A stretch of 55,539 nt of DNA from an uncultured Phocaeicola sp. (lineage in GTDB: Bacteria; Bacteroidota; Bacteroidia; Bacteroidales; Bacteroidaceae): NCBI GenBank assembly GCA_944320605.1, contig CALUIE010000007.1, positions 1 to 55,539 on the forward strand, in the 5' to 3' direction. Under the pieces are notes generated by a model, which saw nothing but the letters and a program-made list of their open reading frames with translations, had not been told where the DNA came from and made no database searches. Positions 32,404 to 40,532 of this stretch are shown here, piece by piece (position 1 is the first letter of the stretch; each line of letters begins with the position of its first letter). A program made the position numbers and the translations under genes.

Positions 32404-33504
32404 TTATTTGTGTGTCTGCACTATCTGTGTCGGAGCCATTTCCGCATTACGTTTTTCTGTCTGTTCCACAACGTTTCTTGCAAGTTCAATAAAAGCCTGA
32501 CCTGTTATAGATTCCTCATTCAGAGCCACAGGAGTACCGTTATCTCCACCTTCGCAAATACTCTGTACGATAGGAATCTGTCCCAACAAAGGAACATTCA
32601 GTTCTTCTGCAAGTCTTTTTGTTCCTTCCTTTCCGAACAGATAATATTTGTTTTCCGGAAGTTCGGCAGGAGTAAACCAAGCCATATTTTCCACCAAACC
32701 AAGAATAGGTACATTCACCTTGTCATTCTGATACATATTTATACCCTTGCGCGCATCAGCCAATGCTACTTCCTGAGGTGTACTTACTATCACAGCACCT
32801 GTTATGGCAAGGTTCTGCAAGAGAGTAAGATGAATGTCACTTGTTCCAGGAGGAGTGTCAAGAACGAAATAGTCAAGTTCTCCCCATTTAGCATCACCAA
32901 CAAGCTGTTTCAAAGCATTACTCGCCATCGCTCCGCGCCAAAGGGTAGCCTGTTCAGGACTGACAAAAAATCCTATAGACAAAAGTTCTATACCGTATTT
33001 TTCCACCGGCACTATCAAATCACGTCCGCCAACTTCTTCTGCGTACGGACGCGCGTCTTCCACCTGAAACATCTTAGGTACAGAAGGACCGAATATATCA
33101 GCATCGAGCAATCCCACCTTGTATCCCAATTTCGATAGAGCTACAGCAAGATTTGCCGCTACTGTTGACTTACCGACACCACCTTTACCGGATGATACTG
33201 CAATAACATTCTTTACTTGTGGAAGAAGTTTTCCTGGTTCAGGGCGTGCTGCCTGCTTGCTTTCAGTGGTAATTGTAACCTCTACTTCTTTCGAAACGTA
33301 TGTATGGATAGCTGTTTCAGCCGATTTAACTACAGATTTCATAAACGGATCGGTCGGTTTCTCAAAAATAATGGAAAAGCTGACCTTCATTCCATCAATT
33401 CGAAGATTATCGGCCACCATTTCAGCCTCTACAATATTTTTCCCGTTTCCTGGATAACGTACTGTTGACAGTGCGTCAAGAATCAATTTTGGATATAGTG
33501 TCAT
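32404..33504 (-). CDS. mrp: Mrp/ApbC-family P-loop ATPase (Fe-S carrier)
   Basis: A 366-aa protein: N-terminal DUF59/MIP18 domain (~1-80), linker, then a deviant Walker A SGKGGVGKST at 105-114, LLDADIFGPSVPKMF, and VLDTPPGTSDIHLTL. Family members carry and transfer Fe-S clusters as dimers. The C-terminal CxxC of E. coli Mrp is missing; the matching stretch reads MAWFTPAELPENKYYLFGK. It lies 13 nt before tsaC. The 27-bp dispersed repeat is 24 nt upstream of its ATG. Confidence 0.9.
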   Translation of the reverse strand: MTLYPKLILDALSTVRYPGNGKNIVEAEMVADNLRIDGMKVSFSIIFEKPTDPFMKSVVKSAETAIHTYVSKEVEVTITTESKQAARPEPGKLLPQVKNVIAVSSGKGGVGKSTVAANLAVALSKLGYKVGLLDADIFGPSVPKMFQVEDARPYAEEVGGRDLIVPVEKYGIELLSIGFFVSPEQATLWRGAMASNALKQLVGDAKWGELDYFVLDTPPGTSDIHLTLLQNLAITGAVIVSTPQEVALADARKGINMYQNDKVNVPILGLVENMAWFTPAELPENKYYLFGKEGTKRLAEELNVPLLGQIPIVQSICEGGDNGTPVALNEESITGQAFIELARNVVEQTEKRNAEMAPTQIVQTHK

Positions 33505-33527
33505 ATATTATTATTTATTTAAACATC

Positions 33528-33554
33528 GTTTAAACAGTATTTAAAAACCATTCA
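33528..33554. repeat. 27-bp dispersed repeat, copy 2
   Basis: Second copy of the repeat at 26208-26234 (GTTTAAACAGTATTTAAAAA plus seven bases), in the 76-bp gap between trmB and mrp. Confidence 0.6.
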
Positions 33555-33580
33555 AACGTCTATATAGTTTATAGAAAATC

Positions 33581-34339
33581 TTATTTGCTTGTTTTAAGAC
33601 CACTCCTTTTGCTGCGATTGTAACTTCTGTAATCATCAAGTTCTATTTCCACGTCCGGTTCTTTTAATTCACCGGTTTGCGGCAGTCTGAACTTGATATA
33701 TTTAATATTGAGTCCACGATCAAGCCACTGCTGTTCGTAATATGTACGAATGCTTAGAATATCATCATCCATACCGGAATGATAAAGGTCGTCAGTGATA
33801 AACTCTACAGGCAAATTATTAGCCTCTATCATATATTTGGTATATGTAAACATAAAATTACTGTCTGTTTTAAGATGTACTATTCCACCCGGAACAAGGA
33901 ATTTCCTGTATCTTTCCATGAAATAAGTAGAGGTAAGACGCTTTGTGGCTTTTTTCATCTGAGGATCTGAGAATGTTAGCCATATTTCACTAACTTCACC
34001 AGGAGCAAAAAAACGATCTATAATTTCAATATTAGTACGCAGGAAAGCTGCATTTTTCAATCCTTCTTTAAGAGCCTCTGTAGCTCCTGTCCACATACGC
34101 GCTCCCTTTATATCGACACCGATAAAATTTTTATCATAATATCGCCTTGCCAGCCCTACGGTATATTCTCCCCTACCGCATCCCAGTTCCAAAACAATAG
34201 GATTATCACTCTTGAAAAAATCACGGTTCCAGTTTCCTTTCATTTCAAAGTTTACCTCATCAACCACCGAATACGGATATTCAAACACATGCGGATATTC
34301 CGCCATATCTGCAAATTTAGCAAGTTTACCTTTTCCCAT
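33581..34339 (-). CDS. trmB: tRNA (guanine-N7-)-methyltransferase
   Basis: A 252-aa SAM enzyme methylating G46 in tRNA variable loops. [16 protein letters not shown] (SAM site), [24 protein letters not shown]-type motif [14 protein letters not shown] and [10 protein letters not shown] are present. The C-terminal tail ([13 protein letters not shown]) is basic. A CAAATGTA box at 34363-34370 lies 24 nt upstream, heading the trmB-mrp-tsaC-clcA-fmt series. Confidence 0.93.
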   Translation of the reverse strand: MGKGKLAKFADMAEYPHVFEYPYSVVDEVNFEMKGNWNRDFFKSDNPIVLELGCGRGEYTVGLARRYYDKNFIGVDIKGARMWTGATEALKEGLKNAAFLRTNIEIIDRFFAPGEVSEIWLTFSDPQMKKATKRLTSTYFMERYRKFLVPGGIVHLKTDSNFMFTYTKYMIEANNLPVEFITDDLYHSGMDDDILSIRTYYEQQWLDRGLNIKYIKFRLPQTGELKEPDVEIELDDYRSYNRSKRSGLKTSK

Positions 34340-34428
34340 GTTGAATAAAATCTTTTACATTGCAAATGTAAGTCTTTTCAACGGAATTGGCAACATGTTA
34401 GAAAATTAAGGATACTATAATAATACAA

Positions 34429-34470
34429 AATGCGGTCAGACAATAACAAGAGTTATTACCTAACCGCATT
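34429..34470 (-). terminator. Terminator after the 213-aa membrane protein gene
   Basis: AATGCGGT...AATAAC (34429-34447) pairs with GTTATT...ACCGCATT (34452-34470), with small internal mismatches; minus-strand T-rich sequence follows. Confidence 0.65.
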
Positions 34471-34496
34471 TATTATAATATTTTTTATATTTACTC

Positions 34497-35138
34497 TTAA
34501 GGTTCTTGCTGTACATCTGGTATTTCTGCTGTATTAACAGCATCTGAAGTTTCAGTAGTCAAATTACGATAAATAACTGCTGAACATCCCATACTAATTA
34601 TAACATAAGCTATAACAAGACATAAAATCAACAGAATTCCCAACAGAGGAATAAGTCCAAATATAAATGAAAGAATAGAATATGCCAATCCAAGAACAAA
34701 CTGAATTCCAAATATAGTCCATTTATAACCGTATGTAGCCTTGTTACTCTGAACCATAGCTTCACCCGGAGAAACTCCCTTATCCAACAATATGTATATA
34801 GCCAAAGACCATCCTATACAAATAACAATAGCAGGAACTATCATAAATAACAATGCCGGAATAACAGCCATCGCCATCAAACCTATCAATGTAAAATACT
34901 CTCCCATATATTTACGATATTTACTGTCAAAAATAAATACAGGAGAAATGACTTTACCCTTACTTAATTCGATAGGGATTGTTGTCATAGCAATAGTAGT
35001 ACCAACATTCAAATATGGTATCCATATTGTAACAATCCAAAGAACTGTTGCAACCAACAATGATACCGCATTTTTCATACCCAATGATATTCCCTCTGAG
35101 AGAACACTCATCACTGAAATCTTATTCTGTGTTTCCAT
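34497..35138 (-). CDS. Multi-pass membrane protein of unknown function
   Basis: A 213-aa protein with about five to six hydrophobic segments (~22-45, 83-115, 150-195 dense). It opens METQNKISVMSVLSEGISLGMKN, has an amphipathic KGVSPGEAMVQSNKATYGYKW loop similar to loops in DUF975/glycerophosphodiesterase-membrane-domain-like proteins, and ends with an acidic cytoplasmic tail. I cannot assign it. A CAAATATA box at 35167-35174 lies 29 nt upstream, and a terminator follows, so it is monocistronic. Confidence 0.65.
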   Translation of the reverse strand: METQNKISVMSVLSEGISLGMKNAVSLLVATVLWIVTIWIPYLNVGTTIAMTTIPIELSKGKVISPVFIFDSKYRKYMGEYFTLIGLMAMAVIPALLFMIVPAIVICIGWSLAIYILLDKGVSPGEAMVQSNKATYGYKWTIFGIQFVLGLAYSILSFIFGLIPLLGILLILCLVIAYVIISMGCSAVIYRNLTTETSDAVNTAEIPDVQQEP

Positions 35139-35299
35139 ATTATAAATATTTAAAAAACTATGGTTACAAATATATGATTTTAAATTACACTTTCAAATAA
35201 AATTGTAAATTTAATTAATAAAAATATCAAAAAACTTAGCCATTAATTTACATTTACTTAAATCATCATTGTAACTGAAAACACATATAAGACAAAGAA

Positions 35300-36481
35300 C
35301 TATTGCAAAACCTTCGCAAAACGGGTAATAAGAAGAGAAATCATTGTCAATAAAATACCAACAAAAACGACTCCTGTCCATTGCATATAATGCCAAAAAG
35401 AACCGGCCAAGAATGTACCTAAAGCTCCACCAACAAAATATGTCGTCATAAAGATAGTATTAACTCTGTTTGCTGCGTTAGGAACAGAAGTTAGAACATA
35501 CGTCTGATTACTCAATTGTACACATTGCATACCAACATCCATAAGCATTATTCCTACTATAAATCCTGTATATGTATTCTGTAAGAAATACATTATACCC
35601 CATGATACCATAATTATTATACAGCCTATGTAGTTCAATCTCTTAACTCCCAGTATTCGCACATAACGCCCAACTACGGATGCAGTCAGTGCACCTGCTA
35701 CTCCACACAACCCCATTAGACCTATTATGTTGTTTCCTGCATGTAAAGGTTCACCGCTCAATTTGAAAGCCAAACAAGCCCAGAGACAAAGGAAACTGCC
35801 GAAACACAAACCTGCACGTAAGGAAGAAAGTCTTATATCAGGGCGTTGTTTGAATATTTTCATTAATGAGTACATCAAATCTTTATAAGTACCTCTATAA
35901 TTGACAGTCATATCAGGAATAACCTTCATCACAACAAAAATACAAACGAACATTATTACAGCAGCAATATAATACATGGTTCTCCATTCCCAATACTCAC
36001 CTACGATACCACTTATTACTCTTGAACCGAGAATTCCTGTAAGAAGTCCGCTCACTAACACTCCTACATTTTTCGATTTATGTTCCGGTTTGGAAAATTG
36101 TGATGCTATTGGTATGAATATCTGGGGCATCACAGAACATATTCCGGTAATTAACGAAGAAAACAGAACAAAACCTATATTACCAGACAAAGCAATTGAT
36201 ATCATCGAAAGAGAAAGCAACACAAAATTCACCACAATAATATGACGTCTGTTATATAAATCACCTAACGGAATTATAAACAACAATCCGCAAGCATATC
36301 CTATTTGAGTCACCATAGGAATAAGATTTGCGGTAAATTCATTAACATTCAAATCACGACAAATGTCGTTTAACAACGGTTGGTTATAATATAAATTAGC
36401 AACCGCCAATCCTGAAATTATTGCCAGAATCAAAAGCAGATAACCAGGAATACCTTCATTCTCTATTAGTTTCTGTTTCAT
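35300..36481 (-). CDS. Major facilitator superfamily transporter
   Basis: A 393-aa, 12-helix MFS protein. The N-terminus LAVANLYYNQPLLNDICRDL is typical of the YnfM/sugar-and-drug efflux type; GDLYNRRHIIVVN is the loop 2-3 motif (usually GxxxDRxGR). Substrate unknown, efflux likely. The -7 box CAAACTTA at 36486-36493 is only 5 nt from the ATG, so the mRNA may be nearly leaderless. Confidence 0.85.
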   Translation of the reverse strand: MKQKLIENEGIPGYLLLILAIISGLAVANLYYNQPLLNDICRDLNVNEFTANLIPMVTQIGYACGLLFIIPLGDLYNRRHIIVVNFVLLSLSMISIALSGNIGFVLFSSLITGICSVMPQIFIPIASQFSKPEHKSKNVGVLVSGLLTGILGSRVISGIVGEYWEWRTMYYIAAVIMFVCIFVVMKVIPDMTVNYRGTYKDLMYSLMKIFKQRPDIRLSSLRAGLCFGSFLCLWACLAFKLSGEPLHAGNNIIGLMGLCGVAGALTASVVGRYVRILGVKRLNYIGCIIIMVSWGIMYFLQNTYTGFIVGIMLMDVGMQCVQLSNQTYVLTSVPNAANRVNTIFMTTYFVGGALGTFLAGSFWHYMQWTGVVFVGILLTMISLLITRFAKVLQ

Positions 36482-36594
36482 GTTGCAAACTTATATAAAA
36501 AACAGTCACAACAGACATGTAACAACATAAAAAATATAATCAGACGTATTTATAAAAAAAATTAGTGTTAACTTTACAAAGAAAAAACATATAT

Positions 36595-37425
36595 ATGACA
36601 AACAAATTTATTAAACAGCTAATAATAATTGCTGCACTTATATCACCTTTACAATCATACGCAGCACGAATAGACACTTTGACTGTAAAAAGTGAAAAAA
36701 TGAACAAGGGAATCGAAGTCTTAGTAATAGTACCAGACAAAGCGATCAATAATCAAGCGTGCCCTACGCTATACTTATTGCACGGATATGGCGGGAATGC
36801 ACGTACTTGGATAAATATCAAGCCGGAACTTCCGGACATGGCTGACAGAGACGGAATAATAGTGGTATGCCCTGACGGTAAAAACAGTTGGTATTGGGAT
36901 AGTCCCAACAATCCGGACAGTCAATTCGAAACTTTTGTTTCCAAAGAACTTGTAAACTATATTGATTCAAATTACTCTACTATAAAAGACAGAAAAGGAA
37001 GAGCTATTACAGGATTAAGTATGGGAGGTCATGGAGGATTATGGATATCAATAAGGCATAAAAATATATTCGGAGGCGGAGGAGCTACAAGCGGCGGTGT
37101 TGACATACGACCTTTCCCAAACAATTGGGAAATGAAAAAGCAATTAGGAGAGCGAGATATAAACAAAGATGTATGGAATAAACATACTGTTATCACACAA
37201 TTGGATAAAATCAGTAATGGAGATTTAGCAATAATATTTGATTGTGGAACAAGTGATTTCTTTTTCGAGGTAAACAATAATCTACACAAAGAATTACTGA
37301 ATAAGGGAATTGGCCACGACTACATCACACGCCCTGGAGCTCATAACAATAAATACTGGAACAATTCAATAGAATATCAATGGCATTATTTCAATAAGTT
37401 TTTTAAAGGATACAAAAACAAATAA
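36595..37425 (+). CDS. Secreted alpha/beta-hydrolase esterase (esterase D-like)
   Basis: A 276-aa protein. A signal peptide covers residues 1-~23 (MTNKFIKQLIIIAALISPLQ, then SYAA). The fold follows: YLLHGYGGNARTW (oxyanion region), nucleophile Ser142 in GLSMGGHGG, likely Asp in FDCGTSDFFF and His in RPGAHNNKYW. This group hydrolyses acyl esters, including acetyl or feruloyl groups on glycans. I start at the ATG before the signal peptide; a near-consensus TAACTTTA at 36569-36576 lies after the earlier ATG. Confidence 0.85.
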   Translation: MTNKFIKQLIIIAALISPLQSYAARIDTLTVKSEKMNKGIEVLVIVPDKAINNQACPTLYLLHGYGGNARTWINIKPELPDMADRDGIIVVCPDGKNSWYWDSPNNPDSQFETFVSKELVNYIDSNYSTIKDRKGRAITGLSMGGHGGLWISIRHKNIFGGGGATSGGVDIRPFPNNWEMKKQLGERDINKDVWNKHTVITQLDKISNGDLAIIFDCGTSDFFFEVNNNLHKELLNKGIGHDYITRPGAHNNKYWNNSIEYQWHYFNKFFKGYKNK

Positions 37426-37440
37426 TCATTTATTCAATAA

Positions 37441-37489
37441 AAAAACGATGGACCTTTAATCTGTTATTAATATGGTCCATCGTTTTTTA
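37441..37489 (+). terminator. Terminator of the esterase gene
   Basis: AAAAACGATGGACC (37441-37454) pairs perfectly with GGTCCATCGTTTTT (37474-37487), then more T. It can also serve the leftward gene ending at 37505. Confidence 0.88.
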
Positions 37490-37504
37490 TAAGTTCGTTC
37501 GTTA

Positions 37505-37756
37505 TCAACATTCAATGATAACAGACTTGCGGGCAGGAACAACAATATTCTTTGTTAAATCAATCGTCTTTCCACTCGCAATTTCTTTTCCCCTGACACA
37601 TTCATTCACAAGACCTTTAAAATGATTATTATTAAGGATCTGTTCATTGTCTGTGCTGTTTAAAACAATAAGTTCTGTTCTACCTTCCTCTGTACGTGCA
37701 TAAACATAAAGTCCCTGCTGAGGAACATGATACTTTACAGTTCTTTTTGTTGTCAT
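37505..37756 (-). CDS. Free-standing GH13 C-terminal domain (cyclomaltodextrinase type)
   Basis: An 83-aa frame resembling the C-terminal beta domain of Bacteroides cyclomaltodextrinases/neopullulanases: YHVPQQGLYVYART, ELIVLNSTDNEQ, LTKNIVVPARKSVIIEC. The catalytic (beta/alpha)8 barrel is absent and no barrel remnant is seen upstream. Still, it has an ATG with a full CAAATTTA -7 box 30 nt upstream (37786-37793) and a downstream terminator. It may be a decayed amylase tail that became driven by a new promoter, or a real small protein. I lean to remnant. Confidence 0.6.
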   Translation of the reverse strand: MTTKRTVKYHVPQQGLYVYARTEEGRTELIVLNSTDNEQILNNNHFKGLVNECVRGKEIASGKTIDLTKNIVVPARKSVIIEC

Positions 37757-37785
37757 AATTTAGTTGTTTAGTTTAATTTCGTTGG

Positions 37786-37793
37786 CAAATTTA
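37786..37793 (-). promoter_or_regulatory. -7 box before the GH13-domain gene
   Basis: Minus-strand TAAATTTG (plus CAAATTTA) fits TAnnTTTG, 30 nt from the ATG. Confidence 0.5.
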
Positions 37794-37903
37794 TTTCAAT
37801 GTTACAATTCTATTAAAACCAACTCTGCTAAAAAATATTTAATCAAACAACTTTTTGATATATATCAATAAATATATGCAATTTCTATTCAGTTATAAAA
37901 CAG

Positions 37904-37942
37904 AAAACAGACGAGTTACATAATAATGTAATCGTCTGTTTT
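37904..37942 (-). terminator. Terminator of the methylmalonyl-CoA decarboxylase operon
   Basis: AAAACAGACG..TTACAT (37904-37921) pairs with ATGTAA..CGTCTGTTTT (37926-37942). It lies 29 nt after the beta-subunit stop. Confidence 0.8.
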
Positions 37943-37970
37943 AACGTTTAAAATACTGATTATATGAGCA

Positions 37971-39140
37971 TTATATCAAGAATCCCAACAAAATACCGGC
38001 AGCGACTGCAGAACCTATTACACCCGCAACATTAGGACCCATTGCGTGCATTAACAGATAGTTGCTTGGATCATATTCCAAACCTACGACCTGTGAAATA
38101 CGTGCCGAGTCTGGAACAGCAGATACCCCAGCGTTACCTATCAACGGATTAATCTTATTGTCTTTCTTCAAGAACAAATTGAAGAATTTAACAAACAATA
38201 CACCTGAGGCTGTTGCTATAATAAATGACAAAGCACCAAGCGCAAATATAAAGATTGAATCACGAGTCAAGAATTCAGACGCCTGAGTAGATGCTCCTAC
38301 TGTAAGTCCCAAAAGTATAGTGATTGTGTCAATCAGCGGACCACGTGCAGTCTCTGCAAGACGACGTGTAACACCACTTTCCTTTAACAAGTTACCGAAG
38401 AACAACATTCCCAACAATGGAAGACCTGAAGGTACAAGGAAACAAGTAAGCAACAGACCTACTATGGGGAACATTACCTTTTCTGTATGCGAAACGGCAC
38501 GCGGGGCTTTCATACGAATAAGACGTTCTTTCTTTGTAGTGAGCAGACGCATGATAGGAGGCTGTATCACAGGAACCAAAGCCATATACGAATAAGCCGA
38601 CACCGCAATAGCACCCATAAGATTAGGAGCAAGTTTAGATGAAAGGAAAATAGCCGTAGGACCGTCAGCACCACCTATAATACCTATGGCAGCAGCTTGC
38701 ATAGGATCAAAACCAAATTCCAAAGCTAACATATAAGCTCCAAAAATACCAAATTGTGCAGCAGCACCGATAAGCATCAATTTAGGATTTGATATCAAAG
38801 CCGAGAAGTCCGTCATGGCACCTATACCCAAGAATATAAGAGGTGGATACCACCCTGACGTAACTCCTTGATATAGAATGTTAAGCACTGAGCCTTCCTC
38901 ATAAAGACCTACTTTAAGGCCGGCTTCCATGTTGAAAGGAATATTACCAATCAGAATACCGAAACCTATAGGAATCAGCAACATCGGTTCAAACTCCTTT
39001 GCCACTGCCAGATATATGAAGAATATACCGACCAATATCATTATCAAATGTTGATATGTAGCATTATAAAAACCGGTATATGTCCAAAAATCTGCCAGGT
39101 TATTCTGCAAAAAACTAACAAATTCTCCCATATTATTCAA
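37971..39140 (-). CDS. mmdB: Na+-translocating decarboxylase beta subunit
   Basis: A 389-aa integral membrane protein that couples decarboxylation of carboxybiotin to Na+ export. Typical segments: NPFNMEAGL-type IGNIPFNMEAGLKVG, YPPLIFLGIGAMTDFSALISNP, the key Asp region GIIGGADGPTAIFLSSKLAP and the terminal GPNVAGVIGSAVAAGILL. About nine to eleven helices. Its ATG overlaps the biotin-carrier gene by 8 nt. With the neighbouring alpha, gamma/delta and biotin subunits it forms the pump. Confidence 0.94.
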   Translation of the reverse strand: MNNMGEFVSFLQNNLADFWTYTGFYNATYQHLIMILVGIFFIYLAVAKEFEPMLLIPIGFGILIGNIPFNMEAGLKVGLYEEGSVLNILYQGVTSGWYPPLIFLGIGAMTDFSALISNPKLMLIGAAAQFGIFGAYMLALEFGFDPMQAAAIGIIGGADGPTAIFLSSKLAPNLMGAIAVSAYSYMALVPVIQPPIMRLLTTKKERLIRMKAPRAVSHTEKVMFPIVGLLLTCFLVPSGLPLLGMLFFGNLLKESGVTRRLAETARGPLIDTITILLGLTVGASTQASEFLTRDSIFIFALGALSFIIATASGVLFVKFFNLFLKKDNKINPLIGNAGVSAVPDSARISQVVGLEYDPSNYLLMHAMGPNVAGVIGSAVAAGILLGFLI

Positions 39141-39561
39141 TAATTATAAGGTCAGTACCTTCAAGGATTGATTCACCCTTGCTTACATTGATAGAAGTTA
39201 CCTTACCGTCACGGTCAGCCTTGATATCATTTTCCATCTTCATGGCTTCAAGAATCAACAAAGTCTGTCCGCGTTTCACCATATCACCTTCCTTAACTTT
39301 AATTTCAAGAATTACACCAGGCAGAGGTGATTTTATTCCAGATTTACTGCCGGCCACAACAGGACGAGCAACAGCAGGAGGAGGTGCGGCAGGAGTTGTA
39401 GATGCTGTTCGAACTACAGGTTTTATTTTAGGTTTTGCTGATTTTTCGAGTTCAACAGCGTATGATGTTCCGTTAACTTCTACTTTTACATGATTGTCTT
39501 CAATGTCTCCAACAGTAACCTTATACAGATTTCCATTGATTTTATATTTATATTCTTTCAT
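39133..39561 (-). CDS. mmdC: Biotin carrier subunit of methylmalonyl-CoA decarboxylase
   Basis: A 142-aa protein: N-terminal beta region (1-45), an Ala/Pro-rich linker (50-72) and a C-terminal biotinyl domain (75-142) with ILEAMKMEND, Lys108 being the biotin site. It carries CO2 from the carboxyltransferase to the membrane beta subunit. 20 nt after the OadG-like gene; overlaps mmdB. Confidence 0.94.
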   Translation of the reverse strand: MKEYKYKINGNLYKVTVGDIEDNHVKVEVNGTSYAVELEKSAKPKIKPVVRTASTTPAAPPPAVARPVVAGSKSGIKSPLPGVILEIKVKEGDMVKRGQTLLILEAMKMENDIKADRDGKVTSINVSKGESILEGTDLIIIE

Positions 39562-39581
39562 ACAATTTATTTTTATCAGTT

Positions 39582-40514
39582 TTATTTTTTATTCGGAGTT
39601 TCACGCAGAGTATAAATCTTTGAGCTCCAAGGCGAATAACTACGTTTCACACGGCTTATTGTAAGAATTGTCTCTTCTACATCATGGTCAGCACCTTGCG
39701 CTTCATGAAGAGCCATAGATATAGCAGCAATAACTTCTCCCGGAGCCTCGCCTAACTTCATTTCTTTTGCTTCTTTGTGATCTGTCACATTCTTAGCCTT
39801 CATTGCATTGCGTTTACGCAATACTACCGCAGACCTGCCTGTCAATCTGAAACAAATATATAACAGAATCAAACCCGTAAATACGACAGCCATAGCTGAA
39901 ATTGCCATACCCACACCTACAGGATCGTGCTGTTCGAATTTATCCATTTTAGGATTACTTTCTATCGTTTTATTATTCGTACTCGGTGTTACGTATTTCT
40001 CTGCACTGTCATCCTTTACTTCCCATTCATTCAAGCCATCACTTACACGGGCATACGAATAATTTTCTTTAAGTACGCCTGCAGGAACAACTACCTGATC
40101 AAGAAGTTTTTTACCTGAATCATAAAGCCCTATCCAGTTTTCATTAGTCTTGCTCAACACAAAATTAGTGTGGAAAGTACCACGACGAGGCGCACCGTCC
40201 GCCCAGAACAATGTATGCTGGCGAGGTTTCAAAAGAGTCAAGACATCACCTTTTGGAATAAAATAAGTAACAGTATCACCAGGCAGTGAACTGACACGAA
40301 GTAAACAACCTGCCAAATCTGCACTGCTGTAAGACTTATTGAATATTTCTATCCATCCGCTGTGCAAACCATAATCATCCTGAAAGTTACTTTGGTTGTC
40401 CACTAGCACCTCATTGATGACTACTTTATTATTCGGTTTCTGTTCCTTACAAGAAGAAAAAGCTACCAACAGCATCAAAGAAAGGAATATTCCGATATTT
40501 AGTTTTCTCATCAT
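39582..40514 (-). CDS. Lipoprotein with lamin-tail-like domain fused to OadG-type subunit
   Basis: A 310-aa protein. The lipoprotein signal ends FSSC (Cys22). Residues ~30-175 look like a lamin-tail (LTD) beta domain: VVINEVLVDNQSNF, HSGWIEIFNKSYSSADLAGCLL, FHTNFVLSKTNENWIGLYD. One TM helix spans ~196-217, followed by a cytoplasmic OadG-like region (VIAAISMALHEAQGAD, RVKRSYSPWSSKIYTLRE). OadG subunits are normally small single-TM proteins stabilising the complex. Here the pump gains a large extracytoplasmic module. Position inside the operon supports the subunit role. Confidence 0.8.
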   Translation of the reverse strand: MMRKLNIGIFLSLMLLVAFSSCKEQKPNNKVVINEVLVDNQSNFQDDYGLHSGWIEIFNKSYSSADLAGCLLRVSSLPGDTVTYFIPKGDVLTLLKPRQHTLFWADGAPRRGTFHTNFVLSKTNENWIGLYDSGKKLLDQVVVPAGVLKENYSYARVSDGLNEWEVKDDSAEKYVTPSTNNKTIESNPKMDKFEQHDPVGVGMAISAMAVVFTGLILLYICFRLTGRSAVVLRKRNAMKAKNVTDHKEAKEMKLGEAPGEVIAAISMALHEAQGADHDVEETILTISRVKRSYSPWSSKIYTLRETPNKK

Positions 40515-40532
40515 ATTATCTTGTTTTTATTA

